Shown piece after piece: positions 18,417 through 28,455 of a DNA stretch of 64,000 nucleotides. Position 1 is the first letter of the stretch; each line of letters starts with the position of its first letter. The position numbers were made by a program, and so were the translations under genes. The stretch is from contig JAUICV010000001.1 in assembly GCA_030427725.1 (NCBI GenBank), positions 496,001 to 560,000 on the forward strand, in the 5' to 3' direction. The notes under the pieces were generated by a model, which worked only from the letters and a program-made list of their open reading frames with translations, ran no database searches and had not been told where the DNA came from. The stretch comes from Chlamydiia bacterium (GTDB lineage: Bacteria > Chlamydiota > Chlamydiia > Chlamydiales > GCA-2402025).

Positions 18417-18450
18417 AAAGACCTAACTAAAAAAGTTAGGTCTTTTTTTT
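18417..18450. terminator. Bidirectional intrinsic terminator
   Basis: AAAGACCTAACT (18417-18428), loop of five A, then AGTTAGGTCTTT (18434-18445) and a T-run to 18450; an A-run precedes the left arm. The 12-bp perfect stem serves the aldolase gene on the plus strand and the AsmA-like gene ending at 18449 on the minus strand. Confidence 0.9.
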
Positions 18451-21400
18451 ATCTAATAATTTCAAGTGAGCGATCTTTTCTAGATTGTTCTAATAACTTT
18501 CCAAGTTCTTTATCCCATGGGAATGGTTTTTTAGGAGGAGGGACAGATCCTTGGTCTTGCGCTAACTCACCTAAGACATCAAAGATAGATCCTAAAGCAC
18601 CTGCGTGTCTTGTAGCTCCACTAGTTCTAGCTAGTAAAAAGGCGATGCGAGTGGCTGCTAATTGTTTGTTGATTTTAACATTTTCGATAGGGCCAGTTAC
18701 TGGAACTTGCAGAACAAAGTCTCTTGGTAATCCTCTAAGGCCTAGAGCTTCTCTTAGAGCTTGCTCTGTAAGTCCTAATGTCATGTTGACAAATCTTTTT
18801 GGCATATTAACATGTCCCCAAAAAGCGATTTGAAGGGCTTTATCGAATAATACTTCTGTTCTATCAACGTTTAAAAAACCGTTCGAAATGCTGAATTCTG
18901 AGGGCGCAAACCAGAGCTGAATTTGTTTTGAACTATTGTTGCTCAGTTTAAAGATATCTCCAATATCATTTGGGCTTCCCTTGTTGTAACAGATAAGCTT
19001 TTTCAAATCTAAGGCTCCATAGCGAACTTGAATATCTTCAAACTTGAAAGGATGTACAGGCATATAAAAACCCTTATCACTAACAAATAAAGAAATAGGT
19101 GAGGATGCTTGAGCTAAAGAGATTCCCATATTTTTTAGAAGGTTTTCTGATAAATTCTCTGTCACCTCTAGCTCACCTTTGATAGGCTTGGTGAGCTTCA
19201 AAATGCCATCATTTAAGTAGGTGTTAAAGTTTAGGTTAGCTTGTGGTGAGACAATATCAAAATCTAAAACACCACTTAAGTCTTCTAGCTTTGTCGAAAG
19301 CCTAGCGCTAACTTCTGATCCAAGTAGCATGGAAGGATAAATATTTATACCAAATGTTTTTAACAAAGAGTCAATAATGAAGGTTGGAAAATGCTCAAGC
19401 TTACCATGGATATCTGTGCGGATGGGGGAGTTATTTGCTAAAAGTGTTTCTAAGGTTCCTTTAGCTTGCAAAGATCCTTTTACTTTAGGATGTTTATCAT
19501 GTACTTCGTCGATATTAGAGACAATATCGAAGCTAAAAGGAGATTTAGCAGAATCTTTGTCAAAATTAACGGCTAATCCGTGGAAAGTTGTTGTAAATTT
19601 TTCTCTTTTGTTTACAAACTCAGCACTGCCAATGTTTAATTCTGAGACGAAAGCTGAACTTTTAAGTTGATCGATAAAATGTTTAAAACGGTGGTTGTCA
19701 GAGCTGCTAACCTGTCTAGGCCAGTCTAATTTATTTATTTTAGCGCTAAGAGAAACCGGTTTTGAAAGTTTTAAGTATTGATGTTTTGAATCGGGGTTAA
19801 AAACGCCTTGCAAGGAAGTTAAGACATCATTGGTTATCTCCCAAGTAAGTTTAGCAGGAGAGTTAGGATTGATTGAAATATTTTGTGAAACGTCAAGTTT
19901 TGCATCAAGTTTAAGTTTGCTACTGTCAAAATCAACTTTAGCTTTACCATGCGCAGCTTCTTTGTTGTAGTTGAGAGTAACATCAAAAGAATTACCTATA
20001 TACGCTTTTAATGTATTTTGATATCCAAACAAGCTATCGAGTAGATTAGAAGAAAATTCTTTGAGTGTTAAACGCGAGCTTATGTTCTTTTTCAAAAAAT
20101 CGAAAGACGAAAAATCGTTAGACGAAATATGAGCATGGAGAACACCTGCAGATGTTTTTTCTGCCTCTGCATGAGATTTTAGATCGACAGAGAACGTTTT
20201 TTTATGAGTGTTCCCATTAACTACGATTGCAGTGTTTTCAAACGAAAACTGTTTGTACCAATCCTTGTTAACAAGATCTAATTTTTTCAAGGAAATATCA
20301 GCTTCGAATTCAAGATCGTGAAATACCGGTGAATCAAACCGTAATGGTTTGGGATTAATTGAAATAAGAGCTAGCGAACTTGGAACATACGTTATATGAG
20401 GATTGTCATGAGCTAAAACGAAATTGATAAATTCAGAGGAAGGCATTAGCTCAATAGTTAGAGGCTTTATAAATCGCAGTTTCTTGAAATGTTCTTCAAA
20501 AGCTGTATGGAATTTAAGATCTAAGCGATCGCTTTTAGCAGTTCCAGCTAAACTTGGGATTTGAATATCTGAGAGATTTTCTAAATTAATTGTACCGTTA
20601 AAAAATAGCCGAATATCTCGTCCTAAGATGAGTGCTTTATGGTCATTGTTGTCAAAATGAAGGTTTGAAGTAGTTTTAAATTTTATTTTATCTAAAGTGT
20701 CTAAGTTTAGATTTGTTTTGGTTCTTCCAAAAGCAATTACTTCTTTTGTACCGGGCAGACCAAGTTTTAAATTATCAACATCTACATCGAGTTGTAAAAT
20801 TATTTTAGAATAGTTTTTCTTTGATAAGTTTTCTAAAGAAATTCCAAAAGCCTCAACTTTTCCTTTAATTTTACTTAAATCCTTAAATTGAACATGTTTT
20901 GTAGAGAGTAGATTCAGTAGATTTTCTGTATTTGGTAGGTAAACAAAGCCTGCTGGTTTTTCTAAATAAATGCTTTCATCTATAGATGTGATAGCTATGG
21001 GTATATGAAGCTTCGGAGATAAAAATGTGTTTGTAAGTTGAAGCTTTTCAGGAAACCTTTTTGAGGCAGTCTTAAAAGAAAAAGTGTCACCGATAAGATC
21101 AACAAGCTTATTGTCTAGTTTAAAGACTTTATCTAAAAAGATAGTTGGGAATTTTGATATATCAGCCTTAAAATATGAAAAGGGCTTATGAGATAACCAA
21201 GATGATTTAGAAAAAGGATTGTTTACACTCGTTGAGACATTAATATTTGCCGGGTTTCTAGCTTGATAATTGATAGATGATTGAAGGCTAAGTTCAAGCT
21301 GCTTTGCTATATTTTTGCTGGAAAATGCAACACTAAGGGTGTTGAAACTTAGTAGGTCTTTTATTTCCTTAATTTGGAACGTTAATGCTGAGGATACAAA

Positions 21401-22489
21401 TCTTCCTGCAAGCGAGGTGTTTTCAAAATCAAAGCGCTTTCCAACTTTTGGTACGAAAAAATTTTCTATAAAAAGTTGAAAATAACCATCTTTGGTGAGG
21501 GTGAGATCTGGATTTAGATCAAAGCGATGCGCGATAGAGGAATAAAGGTCGCTTCCGACATTAAAAGATAAATAGGCATTTTGTGACAAAGAAAGTCCTT
21601 TGTCATTGCTAAGGGATTTTAAATTCACTTTCATGAATTTAGAAAGCATATTGATTTGAGCTTGTTTTGAATCTTTTGAAATAGAGAGTTCAATATCGGA
21701 ATTGATGATGGGCCCAAAGGCAGACGATAAAATACTATTATGTTGAGGATGAGAAAGGTCAATAAGCCTGTCTATGCCAATAAGTGGAAAATTAATGGCA
21801 TGGCAACTTAAATTTACGTTGAGATTGTCTAGAATATCGTGAAAGGAGGCGTTTTTATTTCTAAGGATATTTGGATTAAAGTGTCCTTGGATTTGAAACT
21901 TACCGGCATGTGCTACCATTTTTGATAGACCTCGCATTTCAAATTCAAACGTATCTTTTTTCTTTAAAAAACTTGTTAGGAAAAGCTTGTCCCACTCTAT
22001 ATTTTGATAGACGGGATCTAGAATTAGAATCTTGGCATTTTTAACTTCTAAATTTTTACTAAGCTGCTGGAATAAACCATTACTATTTTGAGGACCTTGT
22101 GTTTTTTTATAAGCTGATGGGTCAAGTTGAAGGTACAAACTATCAATGGTTGTTTTTCCATGAATTTCATAGGAAAAGATAAAATTCCAGAGAGTGCTTG
22201 TAATAGTTAAAGATTCAAAAGATAATGCTGTTTGCTTTTTTTCATCTTTGAATTCTACACCTTGGATTGAAATCGGGCTAAACCAATTAATCGATAGCTT
22301 TTCTATGGAAAGTTTTCCATCAAGCTTGTTCGACAAATGCTTTATTACTAAATTCTTTCCGGTCTTACTTGATAAAAAAGTTGGCGTTAATCCAAATGCC
22401 AGAATACAGACTCCTAGGAAAAGACAAATACTAAATAGCCAAGGCCACTTTCTTTTTTTGGGGTCCAAATCAGAAGAAAAGTTATCCAT
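18449..22489 (-). CDS. Giant AsmA/TamB-like envelope protein
   Basis: 1346-residue protein with an N-terminal inner-membrane anchor (W-L-F-S-I-C-L-F-L-G-V-C-I-L-A-F, residues 14-32) and a very long periplasmic part rich in alternating beta-strand patterns. The first 100 residues (N-L-V-I-K-H-L-S-N-K-L-D-G-K-L-S-I-E-K-L-S-I-N-W) and the C-terminal portion with G-x-V-N-M-P and a conserved V-P-V-T-G-P-I-x-N-V-K-I match AsmA-like proteins. These are thought to bridge phospholipid transport to the outer membrane. The AsmA family is clear; the assignment to a particular subfamily is not. Its stop lies inside the terminator stem-loop. Confidence 0.75.
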   Translation of the reverse strand: MDNFSSDLDPKKRKWPWLFSICLFLGVCILAFGLTPTFLSSKTGKNLVIKHLSNKLDGKLSIEKLSINWFSPISIQGVEFKDEKKQTALSFESLTITSTLWNFIFSYEIHGKTTIDSLYLQLDPSAYKKTQGPQNSNGLFQQLSKNLEVKNAKILILDPVYQNIEWDKLFLTSFLKKKDTFEFEMRGLSKMVAHAGKFQIQGHFNPNILRNKNASFHDILDNLNVNLSCHAINFPLIGIDRLIDLSHPQHNSILSSAFGPIINSDIELSISKDSKQAQINMLSKFMKVNLKSLSNDKGLSLSQNAYLSFNVGSDLYSSIAHRFDLNPDLTLTKDGYFQLFIENFFVPKVGKRFDFENTSLAGRFVSSALTFQIKEIKDLLSFNTLSVAFSSKNIAKQLELSLQSSINYQARNPANINVSTSVNNPFSKSSWLSHKPFSYFKADISKFPTIFLDKVFKLDNKLVDLIGDTFSFKTASKRFPEKLQLTNTFLSPKLHIPIAITSIDESIYLEKPAGFVYLPNTENLLNLLSTKHVQFKDLSKIKGKVEAFGISLENLSKKNYSKIILQLDVDVDNLKLGLPGTKEVIAFGRTKTNLNLDTLDKIKFKTTSNLHFDNNDHKALILGRDIRLFFNGTINLENLSDIQIPSLAGTAKSDRLDLKFHTAFEEHFKKLRFIKPLTIELMPSSEFINFVLAHDNPHITYVPSSLALISINPKPLRFDSPVFHDLEFEADISLKKLDLVNKDWYKQFSFENTAIVVNGNTHKKTFSVDLKSHAEAEKTSAGVLHAHISSNDFSSFDFLKKNISSRLTLKEFSSNLLDSLFGYQNTLKAYIGNSFDVTLNYNKEAAHGKAKVDFDSSKLKLDAKLDVSQNISINPNSPAKLTWEITNDVLTSLQGVFNPDSKHQYLKLSKPVSLSAKINKLDWPRQVSSSDNHRFKHFIDQLKSSAFVSELNIGSAEFVNKREKFTTTFHGLAVNFDKDSAKSPFSFDIVSNIDEVHDKHPKVKGSLQAKGTLETLLANNSPIRTDIHGKLEHFPTFIIDSLLKTFGINIYPSMLLGSEVSARLSTKLEDLSGVLDFDIVSPQANLNFNTYLNDGILKLTKPIKGELEVTENLSENLLKNMGISLAQASSPISLFVSDKGFYMPVHPFKFEDIQVRYGALDLKKLICYNKGSPNDIGDIFKLSNNSSKQIQLWFAPSEFSISNGFLNVDRTEVLFDKALQIAFWGHVNMPKRFVNMTLGLTEQALREALGLRGLPRDFVLQVPVTGPIENVKINKQLAATRIAFLLARTSGATRHAGALGSIFDVLGELAQDQGSVPPPKKPFPWDKELGKLLEQSRKDRSLEIIR

Positions 22490-22553
22490 ATATCCTTTTT
22501 ATTACTTAATTTTTGTATGCGATCTTTTTATATCTTAGCTCGTTTTGAATCAA

Positions 22554-24053
22554 TTACTTCTTATTTTTAGTCGGTTGTGCTTGATTAAGGGGATATTCCT
22601 TCGAGAAATCTTCAACAATGGCGTATGCCCTTATAACTTGTTGTCTACCAGCAAGTTCAATTTCACCTAAATCTTCGAATTCAAATTCGTCTAGATCTTT
22701 AATCGCCTTATAGGTCTCTTCAGAAACTAAAATTGACTTATTAAGTTTTTTTGTTGATTTCTCTAGTCTTGCTGCAACGTTTACTGCATCACCAACGGCA
22801 GTATATTCCATTCTAACATCTGAACCTATGTTGCCAACAATGGCAAAACCTGTGTGTATTCCCATACCAACATCTATTTGAGGGTACCCCTCATCAACCC
22901 ATTTTTTTGACAGAGAATGAAGTTCGTGTTGCATATGGATAGCAGCTCTTACAGCATGTCTTTCTTGTTCTGGGTCTTCTAATGGAGCCCCGAATTCAAC
23001 CATGATTCCATCTCCGATAAACTTATCTAAAGTTCCATTGTGAGAGAAGATAATTTCAATCATTTTTTCGAAATATTGGTTTAATAGTCTAACAACTTTT
23101 TCTGGAGGAAGTTGCTCAGAAAAGCTTGTAAAATGTCTAATATCAGAAAAGAAAATTGAGACCTTTCTTCTTTCCCCTTCTAAAATGGTAGGAGTATCAG
23201 ACTTAATAATTTTTTCGAGTACGTATTGTGAAACATATCTAGCAAATCCAAGCTTTAATCTTTCCCTTTCTTCTAAACCCTTTGCCATGGTGTTAATGGC
23301 TAGTGAAAGTTCATCGAATTCATCATTAGATTCTAGGTGTGAGCGAGCTTTTAAGTTTCCGTCTCCAATCTCACTTACAGTCTCACATAGGGAGCTAAGT
23401 GAATTTGTGACAAGTCTTGCTAAAAGATGTGCAATGATTACAGAAATAATCAAAGACCCAACTAAAGCAATAAAGCCATAGGCTATCAACTTGTGCATCT
23501 TGCTTGAAATAGCCTTAATGCTAACATCCGCTCCAAGGGTTGCTACAACCTTACCATCACTATTATAAATAGGAGAATATGCTGTAATCCAAGTTCCCCA
23601 GTGATCATGACTCATTTTGGGTTCAATAAAAGGCTTGTTAATATTTTGATAAAGCTCTTCTATAGTTGGAAAGAGGTCTCCATACTTTGAAACAGTTTCT
23701 GGATTTTCTTCTGCATCCGCTATGAAAAAAAAATGGTTTTTCTTAGCTTTGGGTTTGACGATATAAAGATATTGAACGTAGATGTCAGGGCGTCTGTTTG
23801 CGTTTCTTATAACTCTTAAGTGTTTTATTAGCTTTTGATAGTAAGGGGATGTTTTGTAATTTTCTTCATTTATTTTTTCAACCTCATTTCCATTTATCGA
23901 TGCAGCAGCTGTTACCGATACTGAAAGAAGTTGACCTCGTAGTTGATTGATGAGCAACCGAGAACTTTCTCCATACACTATTACAAGCGCTATAAAAGTG
24001 CTTATAAAAACGAGAATTGAAAAGGTTAAAAATAGCTTTGTCCGATATTTCAT
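22554..24053 (-). CDS. Membrane adenylate cyclase (class III) with HAMP
   Basis: Makes cyclic AMP from ATP. A first membrane helix (F-L-T-F-S-I-L-V-F) is followed by a Cache-like extracytoplasmic sensor (about 30-185), a second helix (near 190-210), HAMP (about 210-265) and a catalytic domain from about 290. Metal-binding Asp residues are in F-F-S-D-I-R and F-I-G-D-G. Lys in L-D-K-F-I-G-D and Asp in T-A-V-G-D are the adenine-selecting pair, and the N-V-A-A-R-L-E Asn and Arg are present. That points to adenylate rather than guanylate cyclase. The ligand sensed is unknown. Neighbours do not include an obvious cAMP receptor. Confidence 0.88.
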   Translation of the reverse strand: MKYRTKLFLTFSILVFISTFIALVIVYGESSRLLINQLRGQLLSVSVTAAASINGNEVEKINEENYKTSPYYQKLIKHLRVIRNANRRPDIYVQYLYIVKPKAKKNHFFFIADAEENPETVSKYGDLFPTIEELYQNINKPFIEPKMSHDHWGTWITAYSPIYNSDGKVVATLGADVSIKAISSKMHKLIAYGFIALVGSLIISVIIAHLLARLVTNSLSSLCETVSEIGDGNLKARSHLESNDEFDELSLAINTMAKGLEERERLKLGFARYVSQYVLEKIIKSDTPTILEGERRKVSIFFSDIRHFTSFSEQLPPEKVVRLLNQYFEKMIEIIFSHNGTLDKFIGDGIMVEFGAPLEDPEQERHAVRAAIHMQHELHSLSKKWVDEGYPQIDVGMGIHTGFAIVGNIGSDVRMEYTAVGDAVNVAARLEKSTKKLNKSILVSEETYKAIKDLDEFEFEDLGEIELAGRQQVIRAYAIVEDFSKEYPLNQAQPTKNKK

Positions 24054-24156
24054 CTTGGAAACACATTTTTAGCAAAATCCGAATGTAATTCTTATTTCCC
24101 TTTTTTTCAATCCTATGCTTATCATGAAATTAAAAAAGAAAAGGGAATTTTTTTTT

Positions 24157-24900
24157 ATGTTGTATAAATACGCAAAAATAACTCTTGCTTCTCTGCTCTT
24201 ATTTGGTTCTGTAAATGTTATTTCTAAAGAGTCTTCTGAAAATCAGAGTAAGGAAATCTTTTTAAATCATTTAGTTGAACTGGATTTTGAACTACCGGCC
24301 AACTTAGTGTTGCGGCAAGGAAATCGCTCGTCATACAAAATCGTAGGAGATGATGAATCTATTATTCATGCAAAAGTGAGTTTAAAGCCAGGCGGTGATT
24401 TAACTTTTTCTCCTAAAGAGATGGATATTGGATCTACTGATATAAAAAATTTAACAGTTTATATGACCGTTAAAGATCTAAATAAGTTAAAACTTGGTAA
24501 ATATGCAAAGGCCCAAGTTTCGAATCTGCGATTAAAAAAGTTAAATTTAGAACTTGAAGATCACAGCGTTTTGAAAGGGAATATTACAGCTGATCAGCTT
24601 CTTGTGACAATTAAGGGAGTGTCAGATGTCGTTTTAAAAGGGTTTGTTAAAAGACAAAATCTTCTGATTAATGGAAACGCCAATTATGACGCTATTAATT
24701 TAAAAACCTTAAAGACATCTCTAGATGTAGAGGGAGATGGTCTTATTAAGTTGAATGTTACTAAAGAACTTACTGTTACCGTCAAAGGTAAAGCGAAAGT
24801 GGTCTATACGGGATCTCCAAAAGTATTTGATCACAAGGTTTCTGGACAAGGATGCGTTAGAAAACTAAGTAGCAAGAGTTGTCATACTAAAGGTAACTGA
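24157..24900 (+). CDS. Secreted GIN-domain (DUF2807-like) protein
   Basis: Exported 247-residue protein. A signal peptide (T-L-A-S-L-L-L-F-G-S-V-N-V-I-S) leads into repeated short strands (L-K-L-G-K-Y-A-K-A-Q-V, L-N-L-E-L-E-D-H-S-V-L-K-G, L-L-V-T-I-K-G-V-S-D-V-V-L-K-G). These fit the beta-helical putative auto-transporter adhesin head GIN family. ATG 24157 is preferred over 24115 because AAGGGA (24141-24146) precedes it and the signal peptide begins there. Divergently transcribed from the cyclase. The role (envelope or adhesion) is inferred from the family only. Confidence 0.65.
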   Translation: MLYKYAKITLASLLLFGSVNVISKESSENQSKEIFLNHLVELDFELPANLVLRQGNRSSYKIVGDDESIIHAKVSLKPGGDLTFSPKEMDIGSTDIKNLTVYMTVKDLNKLKLGKYAKAQVSNLRLKKLNLELEDHSVLKGNITADQLLVTIKGVSDVVLKGFVKRQNLLINGNANYDAINLKTLKTSLDVEGDGLIKLNVTKELTVTVKGKAKVVYTGSPKVFDHKVSGQGCVRKLSSKSCHTKGN

Positions 24901-24933
24901 AATACAGTTTGTTTAAGACGAAGGCTCAGCATT

Positions 24934-25692
24934 TTATTCAATATCATGCTCAGAGGAAAAAACGACAGGTTCTTTTTCCACTTTATGAGAATAAAAGGAA
25001 TAAACAGCGATAATTCGGGATACCAAGATGGCAATGTAAAACTGTCCTATGGTTCCTTCTAGAATTGTGACTGTTTGGGCTGCTCCACGAAGGGGATGAA
25101 CATCACCAAATCCAATTGTTAGAAGTGTCACAAAGCTGTAGTAGATAATCTCAGACATGATACGGTTGTGTTCGAAGATATCCTTTGTTGGGAAATACGT
25201 ACTAATACCTTCTATGAAGTAGAATGATCCGGGATTAAAGTACTCAACTAACATATATAGATATGAAAATCCAAACGCTATCATAAAATAAACACAAACA
25301 ACACCTCTTAAAGTTTCAAGTGTCACTCTAGCACTTAAGATAACTCTATCGATAATTGAGCTTACACAGACAAAGACAAATAGAAAAGAAAAGGATAGAT
25401 AAATGAGTTCGATGTACGGAAGATTTGTAAAATGAGCTAGCCAATTACATATCAAGGCTGGAACAGCCAATATGGATGAGATGATTTGTATGTATCTATG
25501 GTGATTACAGTTAAAAATAGATGATAAGAGAAGCCCTGTGAAACAAAATTGCCATATCCCAATATAGACAAATCCTTTGTCGTACGGTCTGAATATAAAA
25601 AGCAGAAGCAAAAAGGTTAATAGGATATTAAAATAGCGCTTAAAGAAAGAGATGTAAGCAGGATTTTCTTTACGTTTTTTAGATTTTGCCAT
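24934..25692 (-). CDS. Potassium channel-like protein (Ion_trans_2)
   Basis: Inner-membrane ion channel of 252 residues. Several helices precede a pore loop with selectivity filter T-I-G-F-G-D (near residue 193), a variant of T-V-G-Y-G-D, followed by a final helix and a short cytoplasmic tail. No RCK or cyclic-nucleotide-binding domain is present, so it is not obviously gated by the cyclase product nearby. The N-terminus is Lys-rich. Potassium selectivity is inferred from the filter. Confidence 0.8.
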   Translation of the reverse strand: MAKSKKRKENPAYISFFKRYFNILLTFLLLLFIFRPYDKGFVYIGIWQFCFTGLLLSSIFNCNHHRYIQIISSILAVPALICNWLAHFTNLPYIELIYLSFSFLFVFVCVSSIIDRVILSARVTLETLRGVVCVYFMIAFGFSYLYMLVEYFNPGSFYFIEGISTYFPTKDIFEHNRIMSEIIYYSFVTLLTIGFGDVHPLRGAAQTVTILEGTIGQFYIAILVSRIIAVYSFYSHKVEKEPVVFSSEHDIE

Positions 25693-25762
25693 GGTATTTC
25701 ATCAATATACATAAAATACCTTCATCTAAAATTTTTCTTTTTTATTCAATGAATTATTTCAA

Positions 25763-27586
25763 TTATTCGACTGTTACAGATTTTGCAAGATTTCTTGGTT
25801 GGTCAATATCTGTTTTTCTCTCCTTAGCTATGTAGTAAGCAAACAGCTGCCCAGCTACCGAATAGGGGATACATGAAAGCTCGTCAACTAATTCTGGTAA
25901 AAATATAGCATCATCAAAATTAGAGATCTTACCTCTTGTAGACTCCGGTAAAAAGGCTATAACTCGACCTTTTCTAGCTTTGATTTCCTCAATATTAGAG
26001 CTAAGCTTATCTAATGTTTGAAGGTTTCCTCCCATCACAATTGTGATTAGTTTTTCATCAACTAATGCAATAGGTCCATGTTTCATTTCGCCAGACGGAT
26101 ATGCAGAAGCAAAGACGTAGCTAATTTCTTTTAGCTTTAGAGCAGCTTCTAAACTTGTAGGATACATATAACGTCTTCCTAAAAAGAAAAAATGCTCAAA
26201 ATTGGCATATTTTTGTGCTAGTGTTTCTATCTCTTTCGCTTGATTTAGAACTTGCTCAACGACATTTGGAAGAGAGTGTAATTGTTGATAAATTCTGTTA
26301 ATTGCTATTTGGCTTTGATGATTTTGTTTGGCTAGGTAAAAAGCTAAAAGAAGTAAGATACTTAGCTGAGATGTAAAAGCTTTTGTGCTACACACCCCAA
26401 TTTCTGGCCCAGCATTTAAAAATAAAGTTTCATCAGCTTCTCTGGATAGAGTAGAAAAATCTACATTACATAGACCTAGAATTTTAGCCTTTTTACTTTT
26501 AGCTTCTCGAACAGCCGCTAGAGTATCAGCTGTTTCTCCTGATTGGGAAATTGCGATAACCAGAGTATTATCAGAGATTATTGGATCGCTATAGCGAAAC
26601 TCTGATGCTATTTCCACGTCTGTTGGGATCTTTGCAATGCTTTCAAACAATGATTTAGCAACAAGTCCTGCATGATAAGATGTCCCACATCCTAAGATTA
26701 ATACCCTATCAAGTTTTTTGAAGTTTTTGAGTTTGTTTTCTTCAGACTGCTGCCCAAAAAAACTTGAAATAGCCCTTTGAATCGACATGGGCTGCTCGAA
26801 AATTTCTTTAAGCATATAGTGTTCAAAGGTTCCCTTTGAAATCTCGGATAGATCATCTTTTAGCTTTAAGCTCTCAAGAGGCTGTTTAACTCCATCAAAA
26901 TCAAAAATTTGAACTTGTCGTTTGTTTATTTTTGCAATTTGACAGTCTTTTAAAAAACACACAGACACATCGTAAGGGCGCAGAGTGTTTGGATCAGAAG
27001 AGAGAAAAATTTTTGAGAAATCTTCTTTAAATCCTATCACTAGAGGACTCTCTTTCGAAGCAGCAAAAATAGTCTCGGGGTGTTCTTTGTGAAGTAGAGC
27101 AATAGCAAAAGAGCCTTTTAGTTCAGATAAAGCCTTTGTTAAAGCTTTTTGAACATCGCCTTTGTAGTAAAAAGAAACAAGCTGAGCGATAACTTCAGAA
27201 TCGGTTTCAGAGTGGAAGTTAACCCCATCAGTCTGGAGTTTTTGTTTAATCTCTATGTAGTTTTCAATAATGCCATTATGAACAATAGCTAAACTATTAC
27301 TGCTATCGGTGTGAGGGTGAGCATTAACGGCCGTTGCTCCTCCGTGAGTAGCCCATCTTGTATGACCAATACATACTGAGGCTGATAGCTTGTCCAGCTT
27401 AACAATGTTTTTTAGAAGCTCTATTTTTCCAGGTGACTTGGTAATGGCTATATTGCCATTATTTATCATTGCTACACCGGATGAATCATAACCACGATAC
27501 TCTAGTGCCTTGAGTCCATCAAGGCATATACCCGCTGCTTTTCCTGAATTTTCAAACTCACCGATGCAACCAAAAATTCCGCACAT
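25763..27586 (-). CDS. glmS: Glucosamine--fructose-6-phosphate aminotransferase
   Basis: Converts fructose 6-phosphate and glutamine to glucosamine 6-phosphate, the first step to UDP-GlcNAc for peptidoglycan and LPS. The N-terminal class II glutamine amidotransferase starts M-C-G-I-F-G with Cys as nucleophile. It has R-G-Y-D-S-S-G, H-T-R-W-A-T-H-G and H-N-G-I-I-E-N. Two SIS domains follow (G-C-G-T-S-Y-H-A-G near 307; S-Q-S-G-E-T-A-D-T) and the C-terminal L-A-K-S-V-T-V-E. Length 607 is normal. No glmS ribozyme-like leader is visible in the short upstream gap. Confidence 0.96.
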   Translation of the reverse strand: MCGIFGCIGEFENSGKAAGICLDGLKALEYRGYDSSGVAMINNGNIAITKSPGKIELLKNIVKLDKLSASVCIGHTRWATHGGATAVNAHPHTDSSNSLAIVHNGIIENYIEIKQKLQTDGVNFHSETDSEVIAQLVSFYYKGDVQKALTKALSELKGSFAIALLHKEHPETIFAASKESPLVIGFKEDFSKIFLSSDPNTLRPYDVSVCFLKDCQIAKINKRQVQIFDFDGVKQPLESLKLKDDLSEISKGTFEHYMLKEIFEQPMSIQRAISSFFGQQSEENKLKNFKKLDRVLILGCGTSYHAGLVAKSLFESIAKIPTDVEIASEFRYSDPIISDNTLVIAISQSGETADTLAAVREAKSKKAKILGLCNVDFSTLSREADETLFLNAGPEIGVCSTKAFTSQLSILLLLAFYLAKQNHQSQIAINRIYQQLHSLPNVVEQVLNQAKEIETLAQKYANFEHFFFLGRRYMYPTSLEAALKLKEISYVFASAYPSGEMKHGPIALVDEKLITIVMGGNLQTLDKLSSNIEEIKARKGRVIAFLPESTRGKISNFDDAIFLPELVDELSCIPYSVAGQLFAYYIAKERKTDIDQPRNLAKSVTVE

Positions 27587-27638
27587 AAATTTATTCGATT
27601 AGACATGTTTGCTCCAGGTTAGAGCATCTTTGTGAAAA

Positions 27639-28394
27639 TTACAAAGATTTTGCATGAATAAACATAAATAAAGGAATTTCCGATCTGGCAAAATTTTCTT
27701 GCTTTGATCTGCGACCTTGGCTTTTTTTAGGAGAAATCCACTCTTCAATTAAATGAATAGCAAAGCCATTGTCTGCTAGCATTTTCGAAAGATCATTCAA
27801 ACTATGATGATAGGAGTATGTAACAGGGGAATCTTTTTTACTTGGATGAGCTTCTATAGGAACTTCCATAGGGCTTAAGTATCTAATGATCTTTCTGTAC
27901 TGAAGTTTTTGCTCTGGATCATAGCCCCAACTTGATTGTCTTGGGACTCTAAAACATGGGTGATTTAAAACAAGGTACAGCTCGCCACCTTGCTTGAGAT
28001 GATTTTTTGCATTTTTTAATGCAGAGCATGGATCTTTCATGTTTTGCAAAGACAAAATCATTGAGCAATGTGTGAATTTTTTTTGCTCAAGAGAGAAAGG
28101 TTCACACACATCCTGACAAACAAATTTTGCCTTTGGAAAATTTTTTTCAGCCTGTTTTAAAAGAGATGCGGATGTGTCTAATCCTGTGTAGCTGTAGTTA
28201 TTTGGTAAAATACTAAGTAAGATTCCGGCCCCAGCTCCAAGATCAAGCATTGAAACATTTTGTTTTTTTGTTTTTAGGCGTGGAATCAATTTTGGGAAAA
28301 TTAGTTCTTTATGATAATAATGGCCCTGATCAGAAACTATGTTTCCATACCAGTGGCTTACTTTTTCCCAAGAAGTTGAATCATGTTGGTTCAT
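27639..28394 (-). CDS. Class I SAM-dependent methyltransferase
   Basis: Cytosolic 251-residue methyltransferase. Motif I D-L-G-A-G-A-G (near 53) is the SAM-binding loop; a post-I acidic residue in Y-T-G-L-D-T-S and motif L-V-L-N-H-P-C-F-R-V-P-R follow. The H-P-C-F-R-x-P-R-Q-S-S-W-G segment is seen in a bacterial methyltransferase group of unknown substrate. It lies 52 bases upstream of glmS on the same strand. Its start overlaps the upstream open frame of the divergent MgtE-like gene, not its preferred start. Confidence 0.75.
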   Translation of the reverse strand: MNQHDSTSWEKVSHWYGNIVSDQGHYYHKELIFPKLIPRLKTKKQNVSMLDLGAGAGILLSILPNNYSYTGLDTSASLLKQAEKNFPKAKFVCQDVCEPFSLEQKKFTHCSMILSLQNMKDPCSALKNAKNHLKQGGELYLVLNHPCFRVPRQSSWGYDPEQKLQYRKIIRYLSPMEVPIEAHPSKKDSPVTYSYHHSLNDLSKMLADNGFAIHLIEEWISPKKSQGRRSKQENFARSEIPLFMFIHAKSL

Positions 28395-28455
28395 AGAAAA
28401 ACCTTTTTTTACTAATCAAGGCTACGATTTTAATCGGGGAGCTAAGTTAATAGCA

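Noticed and set aside
27587..27640. glmS ribozyme or riboswitch upstream of glmS
   Set aside because: The gap to the next gene is only about 50 bases and holds no matching structure.
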